Positions 11,151-23,799 of a stretch of DNA of 64,000 nucleotides are shown here, one piece after another. The translations under genes were made by a program, and so were the position numbers. The number at the start of each line of letters is the position of its first letter. Within the stretch, counting starts at the first letter, position 1. Origin of the DNA: Ctena decussata (lineage: Eukaryota; Mollusca; Bivalvia; Lucinida; Lucinidae); contig OZ022503.1 in NCBI GenBank assembly GCA_963989385.1, positions 93,692,638 to 93,756,637 on the forward strand. Direction: 5' to 3'. The notes under the pieces are model-generated. The model was not told where the DNA came from, made no database searches, and saw nothing but the letters and a program-made list of their open reading frames with translations.

Positions 11151-11374
11151 TACCTTACTTTTTATGGTTTTATGCAGATTTTTACATTTACCATAAATCA
11201 TCACCTTAAAGGGGTACTAAGGGAGGTAATCACTGTGCCAAACAGAGCTCCAGGTTAAGGTGCAATTTTGAGGATAACTTCAAGAAAACGCCTACCTACC
11301 TGTGAGAGCACCTGTTGTGACACCCGCTACAACCATCTTGCCAAGATGGCTCCAGTGACATTTCACAACACATG

Positions 11375-11392
11375 CCCCCCCCCCCCCCCCCC
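11375..11392 (+). repeat. Poly(C) tract, 18 bases
   Basis: An uninterrupted run of 18 C preceded by CATG and followed by TAGTG. Homopolymers of this length are prone to sequencing length errors. Confidence 0.9.
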
Positions 11393-11399
11393 TAGTGAA

Positions 11400-12165
11400 G
11401 CGCATAAGAAAGAGAAATTCTACTGTTATGCTTTACTATTCAATCCACATTGATTGGTAAGCAAAATTCTGTAAATCAATCTACGGATAGGTCAATTAGT
11501 TCAGGCATTCGACTTACATGTCCGTTCTTGATGTGTTTTTGTACTTTCGAATTCCACGAAGCTCTAAACTCATATACCACTTACTCATGATCACAATCTG
11601 CAGAGGACACGATCTACAATATAATACGTTCAAAGAAAGGCGGCTTACTCTTGATCGACGTCACACACAGATGTACCTCATATTACATGAAAAAAGAGAT
11701 AGAGCACTTTGATCATTCTGTGTTTTTGCACAATTTGATAAGAGTCTTCCTGGTTTGATCAAGCAAGTTAGGATCCCGTAAAATCTATAAAAGTATCAAA
11801 ACCGAAACCATTGATAACTCTCATCAAACTTGCTGTCTGATTTAAGTAATTGCAGTTTACACTTGCCATATTTTCCTTTACACTTGACATCTCCAATTTA
11901 ATGTCTTTAAATCCTTTATGCCTCCTAATAACTTCACTTGAAAGCAGCTGTAGTGAAGAAAAAAAGAAAAGCAAATCCGATTAGCCATGAAGTACTCTAA
12001 TTAGAACTTCTAAATTACTTTTTACTTGTAAGACACGAGGGAAACCGTTCACGTGCGTTTGGAGCGCAATGTGTTTGGTAAGCGTGGGTACAGTACGCGC
12101 ATGAGAGTGCTATACGTGCTTCTGAAAGTTTAGCAGAGACTCTACCCATTCAGTTCTCAAATCTT
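11400..12165. other. No gene recognised
   Basis: No domain-bearing ORF or recognisable repeat. Frames of 60-70 codons occur on both strands without motifs. A weak inverted word pair (TTGATCAAG / CTTGATCAA) is not enough to call an element. Confidence 0.4.
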
Positions 12166-12975
12166 ATTTATTGTCCCCCGACGTAGTTGAAAGGGAACTA
12201 TAGAAATGGATTTCGTCTGTCCGTCAGTCCTGTTTTCATCGGATTTTCACGAAACTTTCAGAATCACTGATTGTTGTAATTACATGACGTGGACCATGTT
12301 ATATTTGGTCTAATGATCAGACCATTTCTGAGTTACTGCCCTTTATTTGTAAATTTGGCCAAATCTTGTGGCCGCAACTCCTCTTTCAGTGTTTGACCGA
12401 TATTAATCAAACTTCCAGGATATTGTTATCACTATTTGATTATGATTATATCTTAGTGTGACTGGACCCTTTCTGTCATAGTTACGGCCCCTTGTAAGTC
12501 TTGGTCAAATCTTGTGGCCGCAACTCCTCCTTCAGTTTCCAACAGCTTTTCATCAATCTTTGAGTTAATTGTTATCACCATTTGACGTCGATCATATGTT
12601 ATTGGGGTAGTGATTGCGCCCTTATTGCCTGAGTTACTGCCCTTTGCAAGTCTTGTAAAATCTTGTGGCTGCAACTTCTCCTTCGGTTTTCATTTGACTT
12701 TCATCAAAATTTCAAGATATTATAAGCATCACTTGACCTTGATCGTATTTAATTTGGGTTACGATCGGACCGTTTCTGCTAGAGTTACCGCCTTTGTAAG
12801 TCTTGGTCAAATCTTGTAGTCGCAACTCCTCCTCCAGTTTTCAACCAATTCAACTTTCAAGATATTGTTATCACCATTTATTGTTGATTATATTTCATTA
12901 AGGTCTTGGCAGGGTCCTTTCTGCAAGAATTATGGCATTTTGTAAGCCTGTCAATTTTTTGTGGCAGTAATAATG
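12165..12975 (+). repeat. Degenerate ~150-bp tandem repeat
   Basis: Units start with words like TCAAATCTTGTGGCCGCAAC then TCCTC(C)TTCAGTTT, followed by ATTGTTATCACCATTTGA and GAGTTACTGCCCTT. They recur at about 12,355, 12,503, 12,655, 12,800 and 12,950. The first part contains CCCCCGACG and TCTGTCCGTCAGTCC, typical of bivalve CCCCGACG repeats. They are diverged and non-coding. Confidence 0.7.
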
Positions 12976-12989
12976 TCCCTACTAAAGGG

Positions 12990-14260
12990 GAGTGGGGGAC
13001 ATATTGTTTTCAGTGTGGTTTGTCGGCGTTGAACAGCTTGTAACCACCAGATTTCTTTAACCAGTGGGTGGAAGTTAACCAGACTTGCATGGTGCGTCAT
13101 TGAGAAAAGCCAAAGGGCTAATTGGGTTTTAGTGACTTGGATCCCAATTTTCAAAGTCACAGGAGGCCCAAGGCTTTTAAATTTTGTGCGTCGGTGTCGG
13201 CGTGACAATTTATTGTATCATGATATCTCTTGAACCAATAAACGAAATGTCACCAAACTTGCATGAATATATTATTGGGTCAAGCTTAAGACATTATTAG
13301 ATTTTTAGATTATTTTCAAGGTCACGTAGGACTTTAGTATGTGAAAAATTCACAAAAATTAATTTATCTCTTGAGTCTTTGGCTTGATTCCCACCAAAAA
13401 TGCATAGATATACCTCTGAGACAATTGAAAGAGTTGACTATGATTTGATGGATATTCATCGGACTTGTATGGATATATCACAGGAATAAGTTTAAGACAT
13501 GTTGAGGTTTTGCTGACCTTAACCCCATTTTGAAGGTGATAGTCTTGTATGTAGGATTTCCTCTGAACCAGTAGATGGATTTTCTCCACCGTTTCGTAGA
13601 TATATCATTTAAACATTCATAGGAGATTTTGATGACCTTGACCTCATTTTCAAGGTCTAACGGGGACTTAGATATATTGAAATTTCAGTAAAATTGATAC
13701 ATCTCTTGAATTTGGGCTTGACTCTCACCAAGATAGCTAATTCCTTTGGGACAGTCCAGACAATTAACTGTGATATTGTGACCTTGACCCCAGTATTAAG
13801 GTCAATAGCCAATTTAAAATGTTAAAAGTCCCTATAAATGAGATTTTTCTTGAACCAATGGAACCAATGGATGGATTTTCATCAGACTTGCATGGATATA
13901 TTTGACAAATTTGAGACATGTTTAGTTTCTGGTGACCCTGACCCTTTTTATCTTTAGACTAAACTAAATAGGTGTTATCAACATAGCAAAGTTTTAGGAT
14001 GTTGAAACTAGTGAGTGGGACAAAAAACTCTTGGGGGGTTAGAGGGGATGGGAATGGACTGGTGTGTGTGGTGGGGGGTCTGTTTTTCTCTGAAAAAATA
14101 TTTCTAGTTCCTTTTCAGTTTTCAACCGATGTTCATCAAACATTTAGGTTTATGTTATCAACATTTGATATTAAACTAAATTTATTGGGATCCTGATAGG
14201 TCCCTTTCTACCAGACTTATGACCCTTTATATGTCTGATCAAATCTCGGGGCTGCAACTT
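12990..14260 (+). repeat. Second block of degenerate tandem repeats
   Basis: Recurring words include TCTCTTGAACCA/TCTTGAACCAATG, CACCAA(G)A, GACTTGCATGGATATAT, GACCTTGACC and TTTTCAAGGTC at intervals of roughly 150-200 bases, ending with another unit of the 12.2-kb type near 14.1-14.2 kb. Open frames here follow the repeat and are not genes. Confidence 0.55.
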
Positions 14261-14434
14261 ACATGTATGATTTCTGTCAGAATTGTGGCCTGTGATAATC
14301 TCTCCCGTTATAGTCATGGCTCTTTTCAAAATCAAATATCTCAATTACTGACATATCCATACGTCGGGGGACTTTTGGTCTTTTGGCCTTTTATGCTTGT
14401 TGTATCAGATAATAACAATAACAATTTGCTTAAG

Positions 14435-14575
14435 TGAGTGAGTGACCTCGGGTTTTACGTCCTACCATCCCATTCATCTGAAAGACCGAAGAAGCTGCCA
14501 GTTGATCTTGCGACCCCTGGATTAGTAGTCCAGCGCGTTATCCACCACACTTCCGCCGCTCCTCATGATTTTCTT
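14435..14575 (-). mobile_element. tRNA-derived SINE
   Basis: On the minus strand GGTGGATAACGCGCTGGAC and the stem-loop CTGGACTACTAATCCAG resemble a tRNA D arm and anticodon arm. GGGGTCGCAAGATC is in the B-box position, and the body ends in CCGAGGTCACTCACTCAC. The same layout occurs at 8,513-8,650. Confidence 0.65.
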
Positions 14576-14743
14576 AAATCAGAGCATGATTTTATGATTT
14601 TTTTATTTAAACTGCATTCCCAGAGCTTTACGAACGTATCTGTTTAGCTTACTGAGTACGAATGTGAAGCAGTATTGTTCTTCATGTATAGACATTGTGG
14701 TAAACTGGCAACAGCATGCTTACACAAAATTATGAATAATAAT

Positions 14744-14985
14744 TGAGCCGCGACACGACAAAACCAACAATGTGGTTGTCCGCCCAGCTCAGACTCAGAT
14801 CAGCCTGTGAATCTGCTCTGTTTGATCAGACTCTGATCTAAGTGCTCAAAGGGTAGCTAAGAGTCTAAGCTACCTTCATGCGGACAGCGAAGACTCTGAT
14901 CAGACTAGGCGGATGCCCAGTCTGATCTGAGTCTGCGCTTGGCGCACAACCACAGTGTTGTTGTTTTTTTCGTGTCGCGGCTCCA
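14744..14985. mobile_element. Foldback MITE family D, copy 1
   Basis: Termini TGAGCCGCGACACGA and TCGTGTCGCGGCTC are inverse. The interior is also largely palindromic around AGACTCAGATCAGCC / CTGATCTGAGTCT. The copy is 242 bases with no coding capacity. It is the least disturbed representative of a family with seven copies in this window. Confidence 0.85.
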
Positions 14986-15483
14986 TTATGTACAATGTCA
15001 ACTGAAACAAACTCAAGATTATCTTGTAGCTGAACCCAGTAATAACCTAGTATTGTAGTTTTTAATATAGCAGGCATAAGACAAGTCAGGTATATGTCAA
15101 GTTTACAAACTTTCAGATGTAACTGAAGCCAGTCTAACATTGTGAAAGTAGACTCCCAAAAGTAAATTGACTCTTGGAATGAGTCCTTGAAAGTAAGGGA
15201 ACACGCATGGAAATGAAAATAGGAGACTTTATTTTAGTAGTCAGGTTACGTATATGCACATTGCACTCCAAGAGAACCATCGTGTTGTCATCATCGTCTC
15301 TAGCAATACTGGCCTGTCTGTCATTGATAGACACTCTTAGAATAATAAGAAAGAGTTACCCTTCTTTAACATTTACTCATAAGTTATGATTTTACTGTTA
15401 ACTGTGTCTGTTTTTGTTTCCGTCATTTGAAATCTGCAACGACTTAGGAACGCTCCAAAGGAAAGAACAACACATGAACTGAA

Positions 15484-15721
15484 CCACCGTGACACGAGAA
15501 AACCAACAAAGTAGCATATGCACCCAAGGAAGACTCAGATCAGCCTGGGCATCCGCCCAGTCTGATCAGAGTCTTCACCGTCCGGGTGAAGCTAGCTTAG
15601 ACTCTTATCTACCTTTAAACGCACAGCAAAGACACTGATCAGACTGGGTGGATGCCGAGGCTGATCTGAGTCTTCGCTGGGCGCACATGCCACCTTGTTG
15701 GTTTTCTCGTGTCATGGCTAA
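15484..15721. mobile_element. Foldback MITE family D, copy 2
   Basis: Termini GTGACACGAGAAAACCAAC and GTTGGTTTTCTCGTGTCA. The interior carries the family words AGACTCAGATCAGCCTGGGC and CCGCCCAGTCTGATCAGAGT. It lies 500 bases from copy 1. Confidence 0.85.
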
Positions 15722-16433
15722 ACTGTTTGCGTGTTTCGTTGCCATAGAATGGTTACAGTACTGTATACGTGCTGGCTTCGATCTAATGTTGCTAAAATAT
15801 AGTGATAAATACGATTAATGTCATTCAAAATAAGGCACAAAAGTACAACCCTAAGCTTTAAAGGCAAGAATTAATTAGAAAATTAAAATTATATCCGTTT
15901 ACTGATGTTTCTTCTAAAAACAACTGTAAATCACCATTACAGACTCTTAGAGCTTAATTATGCACTGTCTCTATTGATGTATGCGACATCCAGGGGACAT
16001 TGATACTTACTCACAGTCATTTTGCTAAAACCGCATACTAGTATATTTCTTCGGCTATAAAACGGTGTTTTTATTTTCATCACTAGAATGGCCCCGAACA
16101 CGTAGTTTCGGTTATGAGACAGAGTCTCACTTCTTAAACAGTCCCAAAAACTAAGATCCGTCTCATTAGGCATATTTAGAGTTTAAATATGTTTTGAGTA
16201 AGTCGGATCTAGATTTTTGGAACTGCTGTTGAAGAGAAACCCTCGACTTACAAATGAAGAAATATGGTAAATGTCAGCTAGTCGCTTTCTATTTCTGATT
16301 CATTTTATACAGGCACGAGTGAGTTCGATTTTTTCTTTCATTAATTTTTCTTCAGTTCAAAGCAGTTTGCTTTTTTGCACTGATTTTATATTTTATGCAC
16401 ATGCTGACAAAGCAACAAAGGTTTTTGCGTAAA

Positions 16434-16679
16434 TGAGCCGCGACACGAAAAAAACAACAACAACAAAGTGGTTGTGCGCCAAGCGCAGACTCAGATCAGC
16501 CTAGGCAATCGCCCAGTCTGATCAGAGTCTTCGCTGTCCGCATGTAGGTAGCTTAGACCTGCCCAGCTACCCCCTTAAGTGCCTAGCGAAGACACTTTTA
16601 GACTTGGCGGATGTCCAGACTGGCCTGTGTCTGCGCTAGGCGCACAACCATTTTGTTTGTTTTCTCGTGTCGCGGCTTA
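16434..16679. mobile_element. Foldback MITE family D, copy in tandem unit 1
   Basis: TGAGCCGCGACACGAAAA at the left and TTTTCTCGTGTCGCGGCTTA at the right, with the family D interior. It is part of the 2,287-bp unit and so is repeated with it. Confidence 0.85.
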
Positions 16680-18720
16680 AACAATTGAGTCTGCAACAGG
16701 GCAATAGTGCAGACGCCAGTGTGTTTTACATGATATTATTCTCTTTGGAGCAGGCCGTCTCCGTATGAATATTTCAGTTACCATTATTACTCAGAATATT
16801 GATATAAATCCTGCGAATACTTTGTAGAACTAGAACATTCTAATTTAGTTCTGCATTACTTGCCATCCTACCATGACCACTGACATTATTATAGAGTCAA
16901 GTCTTCGGTACACACAACTATGTTTTATACCTATGGATGTTTTTAAATAGCTGAGATGCGTTACCTTTTCATTCTGTATGAAGCTGAAAATTGACTTTTT
17001 GTCTATTTTACAAAACATGCAATTGGTTAACATGGTTAATATGTGCGTGTTGAAAATTTGTACGTTTGCCGCACCTGCATATTTGCATAGGTAGCTTCGC
17101 TATTGACGTTTCTAATTAGTCGCCGGTAAGTAACGTCAACGTTTGTAACGTGCATGAGTGTACTGCTATGCCATTTATGTCTGTTTTAAAAGAGAAACAT
17201 TTTGTTAAATTATAACTCCTGCCATCTCAAACTACTGGTATCTCAAAGTATATTTTCTGGGACCAGAGAATTTACTTTAATACATCAGTACTTTGAAATA
17301 AACTTCGACTTTGAGATACCGAAAGGTGACTGTATTTGCGTTTATCCCTTCTTGTTTCGTTCGGTTCGAGATATATTGCTTCATGATTGCGACTTTTCTT
17401 GTGTATAGTTTTTGTCTGAAGCATTGAAGAAGTAGATCAGCTCTAGTAGTGAATTGTTAAGTAATAGTTCACTGTTTTGCGGTCAGTCGAAAGGTTCATC
17501 CTATCACGAGCGCGGAGCGCAGATAATATATCTACTAACAACGGACCGACAATCAGTGTATTATTACTCAACGATTCAAGCAAGAGCTACACCATTTCCA
17601 TTGCAATACTAAACAACTCTGAAAAAAGTATATTCATTCAAATTTTCCCAACCTTTCTGCCCTTGTGTTAATGATCCCGCCCATATTATTAACTGTATCG
17701 GAGAAACACTACGTTTATATGACGATTTTAGAAAGTAAAAGAGACGTTACACCCTTTTTGGTCAAGGAACCTCATCAAAACTCACGAACTATGTAGGAAT
17801 TTGCCAATGACGTCAACAATTAGACTCACGCGCAATTGTTGCAGAGAAAAAAAAAACACGGAAAGTTTCCACTGCTTCTACAGGCGCACTATGTTAGAAT
17901 ATTAGGTAAGAATAAGTCAATACAAGTGCCTATACATTAATTGCTAATGACATCTCGTCATGTCTCCAAAGCTGAGGCTCTCCCAACCAAGGATGGTAAA
18001 GGTCGTCACAGTTCTAACAGGCTAATGTCAATGTGTAAAGATAACACAGAGTTTGATACTAGTTAAACTGTAGAGATGCGTTGGATCACCTTACTTTGCT
18101 TTTCACTAATGTGCTTTTTTTTCTTTTTACTCTTGGCTTAACATGCAGCATCTCAGCATTTCAGTTTTTAACGAATCGTCTCCTAGTAGGAGGGGTAGGA
18201 ACAAGACAATAAGAGAGAAGAAAGTAAAAACAATAAAGAATATTAATAATAAACGCATAATAACTTCCATTCCATATCTGCTGCAAACACAGTCGGCCCA
18301 TTTCCTTCAAATATCAAAATTATTAGAACGGCTTTCTTCGGCTATAAAACGGTGTTTTTATTTTCATCACTAGAATGGCCCCGAACACGTAGTTTCGGTT
18401 ATGAGACAGAGTCTCACTTCTTAAACAGTCCCAAAAACTAAGATCCGTCTCATTAGGCATATTTAGAGTTTAAATATGTTTTGAGTAAGTCGGATCTAGA
18501 TTTTTGGAACTGCTGTTGAAGAGAAACCCTCGACTTACAAATGAAGAAATATGGTAAATGTCAGCTAGTCGCTTTCTATTTCTGATTCATTTTATACAGG
18601 CACGAGTGAGTTCGATTTTTTCTTTCATTAATTTTTCTTCAGTTCAAAGCAGTTTGCTTTTTTGCACTGATTTTATATTTTATGCACATGCTGACAAAGC
18701 AACAAAGGTTTTTGCGTAAA

Positions 18721-18966
18721 TGAGCCGCGACACGAAAAAAACAACAACAACAAAGTGGTTGTGCGCCAAGCGCAGACTCAGATCAGCCTAGGCAATCGCC
18801 CAGTCTGATCAGAGTCTTCGCTGTCCGCATGTAGGTAGCTTAGACCTGCCCAGCTACCCCCTTAAGTGCCTAGCGAAGACACTTTTAGACTTGGCGGATG
18901 CCCAGACTGGCCTGTGTCTGCGCTAGGCGCACAACCATTTTGTTTGTTTTCTCGTGTCGCGGCTTA
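18721..18966. mobile_element. Foldback MITE family D, copy in tandem unit 2
   Basis: Same position in the unit as the copy at 16,434, shifted by 2,287. It differs at a single visible base (ATGCCCAG for ATGTCCAG). Confidence 0.85.
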
Positions 18967-21007
18967 AACAATTGAGTCTGCAACAGGGCAATAGTGCAGA
19001 CGCCAGTGTGTTTTACATGATATTATTCTCTTTGAAGCAGGCCGTCTCCGTATGAATATTTCAGTTACCATTATTACTCAGAGTATTGATATAAATCCTG
19101 CGAATACTTTGTAGAACTAGAACATTCTAATTTAGTTCTGCATTACTTGCCATCCTACCATGACCACTGACATTATTATAGAGTCAAGTCTTCGGTACAC
19201 ACAACTATGTTTGATACCTATGGATGTTTTTAAATAGCTGAGATGCGTTACCTTTTCATTCTGTATGAAGCTGAAAATTGACTTTTTGTCTATTTTACAA
19301 AACATGCAATTGGTTAACATGGTTAATATGTGCGTGTTGAAAATTTGTACGTTTGCCGCACCTGCATATTTGCATAGGTAGCTTCGCTATTGACGTTTCT
19401 AATTAGTCGCCGGTAAGTAACGTCAACGTTTGTAACGTGCATGAGTGTACTGCTATGCCATTTATGTCTGTTTTAAAAGAGAAACATTTTGTTAAATTAT
19501 AACTCCTGCCATCTCAAACTACTGGTATCTCAAAGTATATTTTCTGGGACCAGAGAATTTACTTTAATACATCAGTACTTTGAAATAAACTTCGACTTTG
19601 AGATACCGAAAGGTGACTGTATTTGCGTTTATCCCTTCTTGTTTCGTTCGGTTCGAGATATATTGCTTCATGATTGCGACTTTTCTTGTGTATAGTTTTT
19701 GTCTGAAGCATTGAAGAAGTAGATCAGCTCTAGTAGTGAATTGTTAAGTAATAGTTCACTGTTTTGCGGTCAGTCGAAAGGTTCATCCTATCACGAGCGC
19801 GGAGCGCAGATAATATATCTACTAACAACGGACCGACAATCAGTGTATTATTACTCAACGATTCAAGCAAGAGCTACACCATTTCCATTGCAATACTAAA
19901 CAACTCTGAAAAAAGTATATTCATTCAAATTTTCCCAACCTTTCTGCCCTTGTGTTAATGATCCCGCCCATATTATTAACTGTATCGGAGAAACACTACG
20001 TTTATATGACGATTTTAGAAAGTAAAAGAGACGTTACACCCTTTTTGGTCAAGGAACCTCATCAAAACTCACGAACTATGTAGGAATTTGCCAATGACGT
20101 CAACAATTAGACTCACGCGCAATTGTTGCAGAGAAAAAAAAAACACGGAAAGTTTCCACTGCTTCTACAGGCGCACTATGTTAGAATATTAGGTAAGAAT
20201 AAGTCAATACAAGTGCCTATACATTAATTGCTAATGACATCTAATCATGTCTCCAAAGCTGAGGCTCTCCCAACCAAGGATGGTAAAGGTCGTCACAGTT
20301 CTAACAGGCTAATGTCAATGTGTAAAGATAACACAGAGTTTGATACTAGTTAAACTGTAGAGATGCGTTGGATCACCTTACTTTGCTTTTCACTAATGTG
20401 CTTTTTTTTCTTTTTACTCTTGGCTTAACATGCAGCATCTCAGCATTTCAGTTTTTAACGAATCGTCTCCTAGTAGGAGGGGTAGGAACAAGACAATAAG
20501 AGAGAAGAAAGTAAAAACAATAAAGAATATTAATAATAAACGCATAATAACTTCCATTCCATATCTGCTGCAAACACAGTCGGCCCATTTCCTTCAAATA
20601 TCAAAATTATTAGAACGGCTTTCTTCGGCTATAAAACGGTGTTTTTATTTTCATCACTAGAATGGCCCCGAACACGTAGTTTCGGTTATGAGACAGAGTC
20701 TCACTTCTTAAACAGTCCCAAAAACTAAGATCCGTCTCATTAGGCATATTTAGAGTTTAAATATGTTTTGAGTAAGTCGGATCTAGATTTTTGGAACTGC
20801 TGTTGAAGAGAAACCCTCGACTTACAAATGAAGAAATATGGTAAATGTCAGCTAGTCGCTTTCTATTTCTGATTCATTTTATACAGGCACGAGTGAGTTC
20901 GATTTTTTCTTTCATTAATTTTTCTTCAGTTCAAAGCAGTTTGCTTTTTTGCACTGATTTTATATTTTATGCACATGCTGACAAAGCAACAAAGGTTTTT
21001 GCGTAAA

Positions 21008-21253
21008 TGAGCCGCGACACGAAAAAAACAACAACAACAAAGTGGTTGTGCGCCAAGCGCAGACTCAGATCAGCCTAGGCAATCGCCCAGTCTGATCAGA
21101 GTCTTCGCTGTCCGCATGTAGGTAGCTTAGACCTGCCCAGCTACCCCCTTAAGTGCCTAGCGAAGACACTTTTAGACTTGGCGGATGCCCAGACTGGCCT
21201 GTGTCTGCGCTAGGCGCACAACCATTTTGTTTGTTTTCTCGTGTCGCGGCTTA
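21008..21253. mobile_element. Foldback MITE family D, copy in tandem unit 3
   Basis: Third tandem copy, apparently identical to the unit 2 copy. Duplicated with the unit, not independently inserted. Confidence 0.85.
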
Positions 21254-23214
21254 AACAATTGAGTCTGCAACAGGGCAATAGTGCAGACGCCAGTGTGTTT
21301 TACATGATATTATTCTCTTTGAAGCAGGCCGTCTCCGTATGAATATTTCAGTTACCATTATTACTCAGAGTATTGATATAAATCCTGCGAATACTTTGTA
21401 GAACTAGAACATTCTAATTTAGTTCTGCATTACTTGCCATCCTACCATGACCACTGACATTATTATAGAGTCAAGTCTTCGGTACACACAACTATGTTTG
21501 ATACCTATGGATGTTTTTAAATAGCTGAGATGCGTTACCTTTTCATTCTGTATGAAGCTGAAAATTGACTTTTTGTCTATTTTACAAAACATGCAATTGG
21601 TTAACATGGTTAATATGTGCGTGTTGAAAATTTGTACGTTTGCCGCACCTGCATATTTGCATAGGTAGCTTCGCTATTGACGTTTCTAATTAGTCGCCGG
21701 TAAGTAACGTCAACGTTTGTAACGTGCATGAGTGTACTGCTATGCCATTTATGTCTGTTTTAAAAGAGAAACATTTTGTTAAATTATAACTCCTGCCATC
21801 TCAAACTACTGGTATCTCAAAGTATATTTTCTGGGACCAGAGAATTTACTTTAATACATCAGTACTTTGAAATAAACTTCGACTTTGAGATACCGAAAGG
21901 TGACTGTATTTGCGTTTATCCCTTCTTGTTTCGTTCGGTTCGAGATATATTGCTTCATGATTGCGACTTTTCTTGTGTATAGTTTTTGTCTGAAGCATTG
22001 AAGAAGTAGATCAGCTCTAGTAGTGAATTGTTAAGTAATAGTTCACTGTTTTGCGGTCAGTCGAAAGGTTCATCCTATCACGAGCGCGGAGCGCAGATAA
22101 TATATCTACTAACAACGGACCGACAATCAGTGTATTATTACTCAACGATTCAAGCAAGAGCTACACCATTTCCATTGCAATACTAAACAACTCTGAAAAA
22201 AGTATATTCATTCAAATTTTCCCAACCTTTCTGCCCTTGTGTTAATGATCCCGCCCATATTATTAACTGTATCGGAGAAACACTACGTTTATATGACGAT
22301 TTTAGAAAGTAAAAGAGACGTTACACCCTTTTTGGTCAAGGAACCTCATCAAAACTCACGAACTATGTAGGAATTTGCCAATGACGTCAACAATTAGACT
22401 CACGCGCAATTGTTGCAGAGAAAAAAAAAACACGGAAAGTTTCCACTGCTTCTACAGGCGCACTATGTTAGAATATTAGGTAAGAATAAGTCAATACAAG
22501 TGCCTATACATTAATTGCTAATGACATCTCGTCATGTCTCCAAAGCTGAGGCTCTCCCAACCAAGGATGGTAAAGGTCGTCACAGTTCTAACAGGCTAAT
22601 GTCAATGTGTAAAGATAACACAGAGTTTGATACTAGTTAAACTGTAGAGATGCGTTGGATCACCTTACTTTGCTTTTCACTAATGTGCTTTTTTTTCTTT
22701 TTACTCTTGGCTTAACATGCAGCATCTCAGCATTTCAGTTTTTAACGAATCGTCTCCTAGTAGGAGGGGTAGGAACAAGACAATAAGAGAGAAGAAAGTA
22801 AAAACAATAAAGAATATTAATAATAAACGCATAATAACTTCCATTCCATATCTGCTGCAAACACAGTCGGCCCATTTCCTTCAAATATCAAAATTATTAG
22901 AACGGCCCATCTGAGAGTTGCCCCGCATTATCGTCCAACCCATCCACCCATGTTCGCATGGGAGAGGTCTGAGATCGAGAGATTGTAATCTATATTGACC
23001 CCAGCCACTTCGAAGAAAAATTCCAGCTATTTAAAAAATCAACATTACACGCCGTTACAACATTTTGCATAGGAAGCGTTTTTATCTATATAGTATAAAT
23101 GACAGGCTTTCTTTGAGTAAACATAGTGCTATTAATGTTCCAATTTCGATTGAAGCGCACCAGAAACACAATCTAGTCAAGACTAAGCATTTCCCTGTAG
23201 ACGGAATTGATTAA

Positions 23215-23450
23215 TTAATTGATTCTTTTGGGTTTAGCGGCCCTTTGAGACAACATTTCAATCTATATCGGGCCGTCTCCCAGAGAGGGAGAAAGAGGAG
23301 AAATAATAGACAATATAGAAAAAATGTCCAAACAACACCGACCCGCGCCTACTGCAAGCACAGTAGGCCCTTGTCCTTCAATGTTCCAAATCAGTAGGAC
23401 GCCCCCGCACTGGCAGTTACACACAGAACCATCGCTGTGGACGGAAAGTC
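23215..23450 (+). repeat. Family B dispersed repeat
   Basis: It contains GCGGCCCTTTGAGA, CTATATCGGGCCGTCTCCC, CTACTGCAAGCACAGTAGGC, CCTTGTCCTTCAATG and AGTAGGACGC in order. The same words in the same order occur at 59,630-59,870. Diverged pieces occur at about 18,250-18,332 (and its tandem copies), 30,570-30,690 (minus), 40,780-40,935 and 56,470-56,720. The family is about 230 bases, non-coding and of unknown class. Confidence 0.7.
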
Positions 23451-23799
23451 ATCTGTTAAGGTGAGTTAGTACACTTTCATAAATTTCCGCCATCGATATT
23501 TTAATGATGACAACTATTTTAATTTCACCAAAAATGAACCGATTCAGTTTTCAAGACCTTTTGGTGAGAAACTAAATGCTATTTTATTGAGTAAAGTGGG
23601 CTAGTCACGGTCATTTACCATGAAAAAACTGTAGTTAGAAGTTTGTAATAAAATATTTAATGAATCGATACCAGATGTTCCAGCTTTATGATGTGGGAAG
23701 AAGGGCTCAGTGACTAAAAATATTTTCTAAGAATCTTCAGAGAAAGTCGATGGTATTGTTGTTGTTCATAGATAGCCAATTACGGCCAATTACAGCATA

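Larger units (their letters stand above)
16046..22906 (+). repeat. 2,287-bp tandem array, exactly three copies
   Basis: Units occupy 16046-18332, 18333-20619 and 20620-22906. Each starts TTTCTTCGGCTATAAAACGG and ends TATTAGAACGGC. I see only a handful of substitutions: unit 1 has TTGGAGCAGG where units 2 and 3 have TTGAAGCAGG, ATGTCCAGAC versus ATGCCCAGAC, and TTTTATACC versus TTTGATACC; unit 2 alone has CATCTAATC where 1 and 3 have CATCTCGTC. The right end of each unit lies in a family B repeat relic whose remainder continues after copy 3. Small ORFs (62, 68, 64 and 76 codons) recur in each copy, have no recognisable domain and are probably not genes. Confidence 0.97.

Noticed and set aside
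16046..22906. CRISPR-like or rDNA-like array
   Set aside because: The unit is 2,287 bases with exactly three copies, no spacer structure, and no rRNA sequence.
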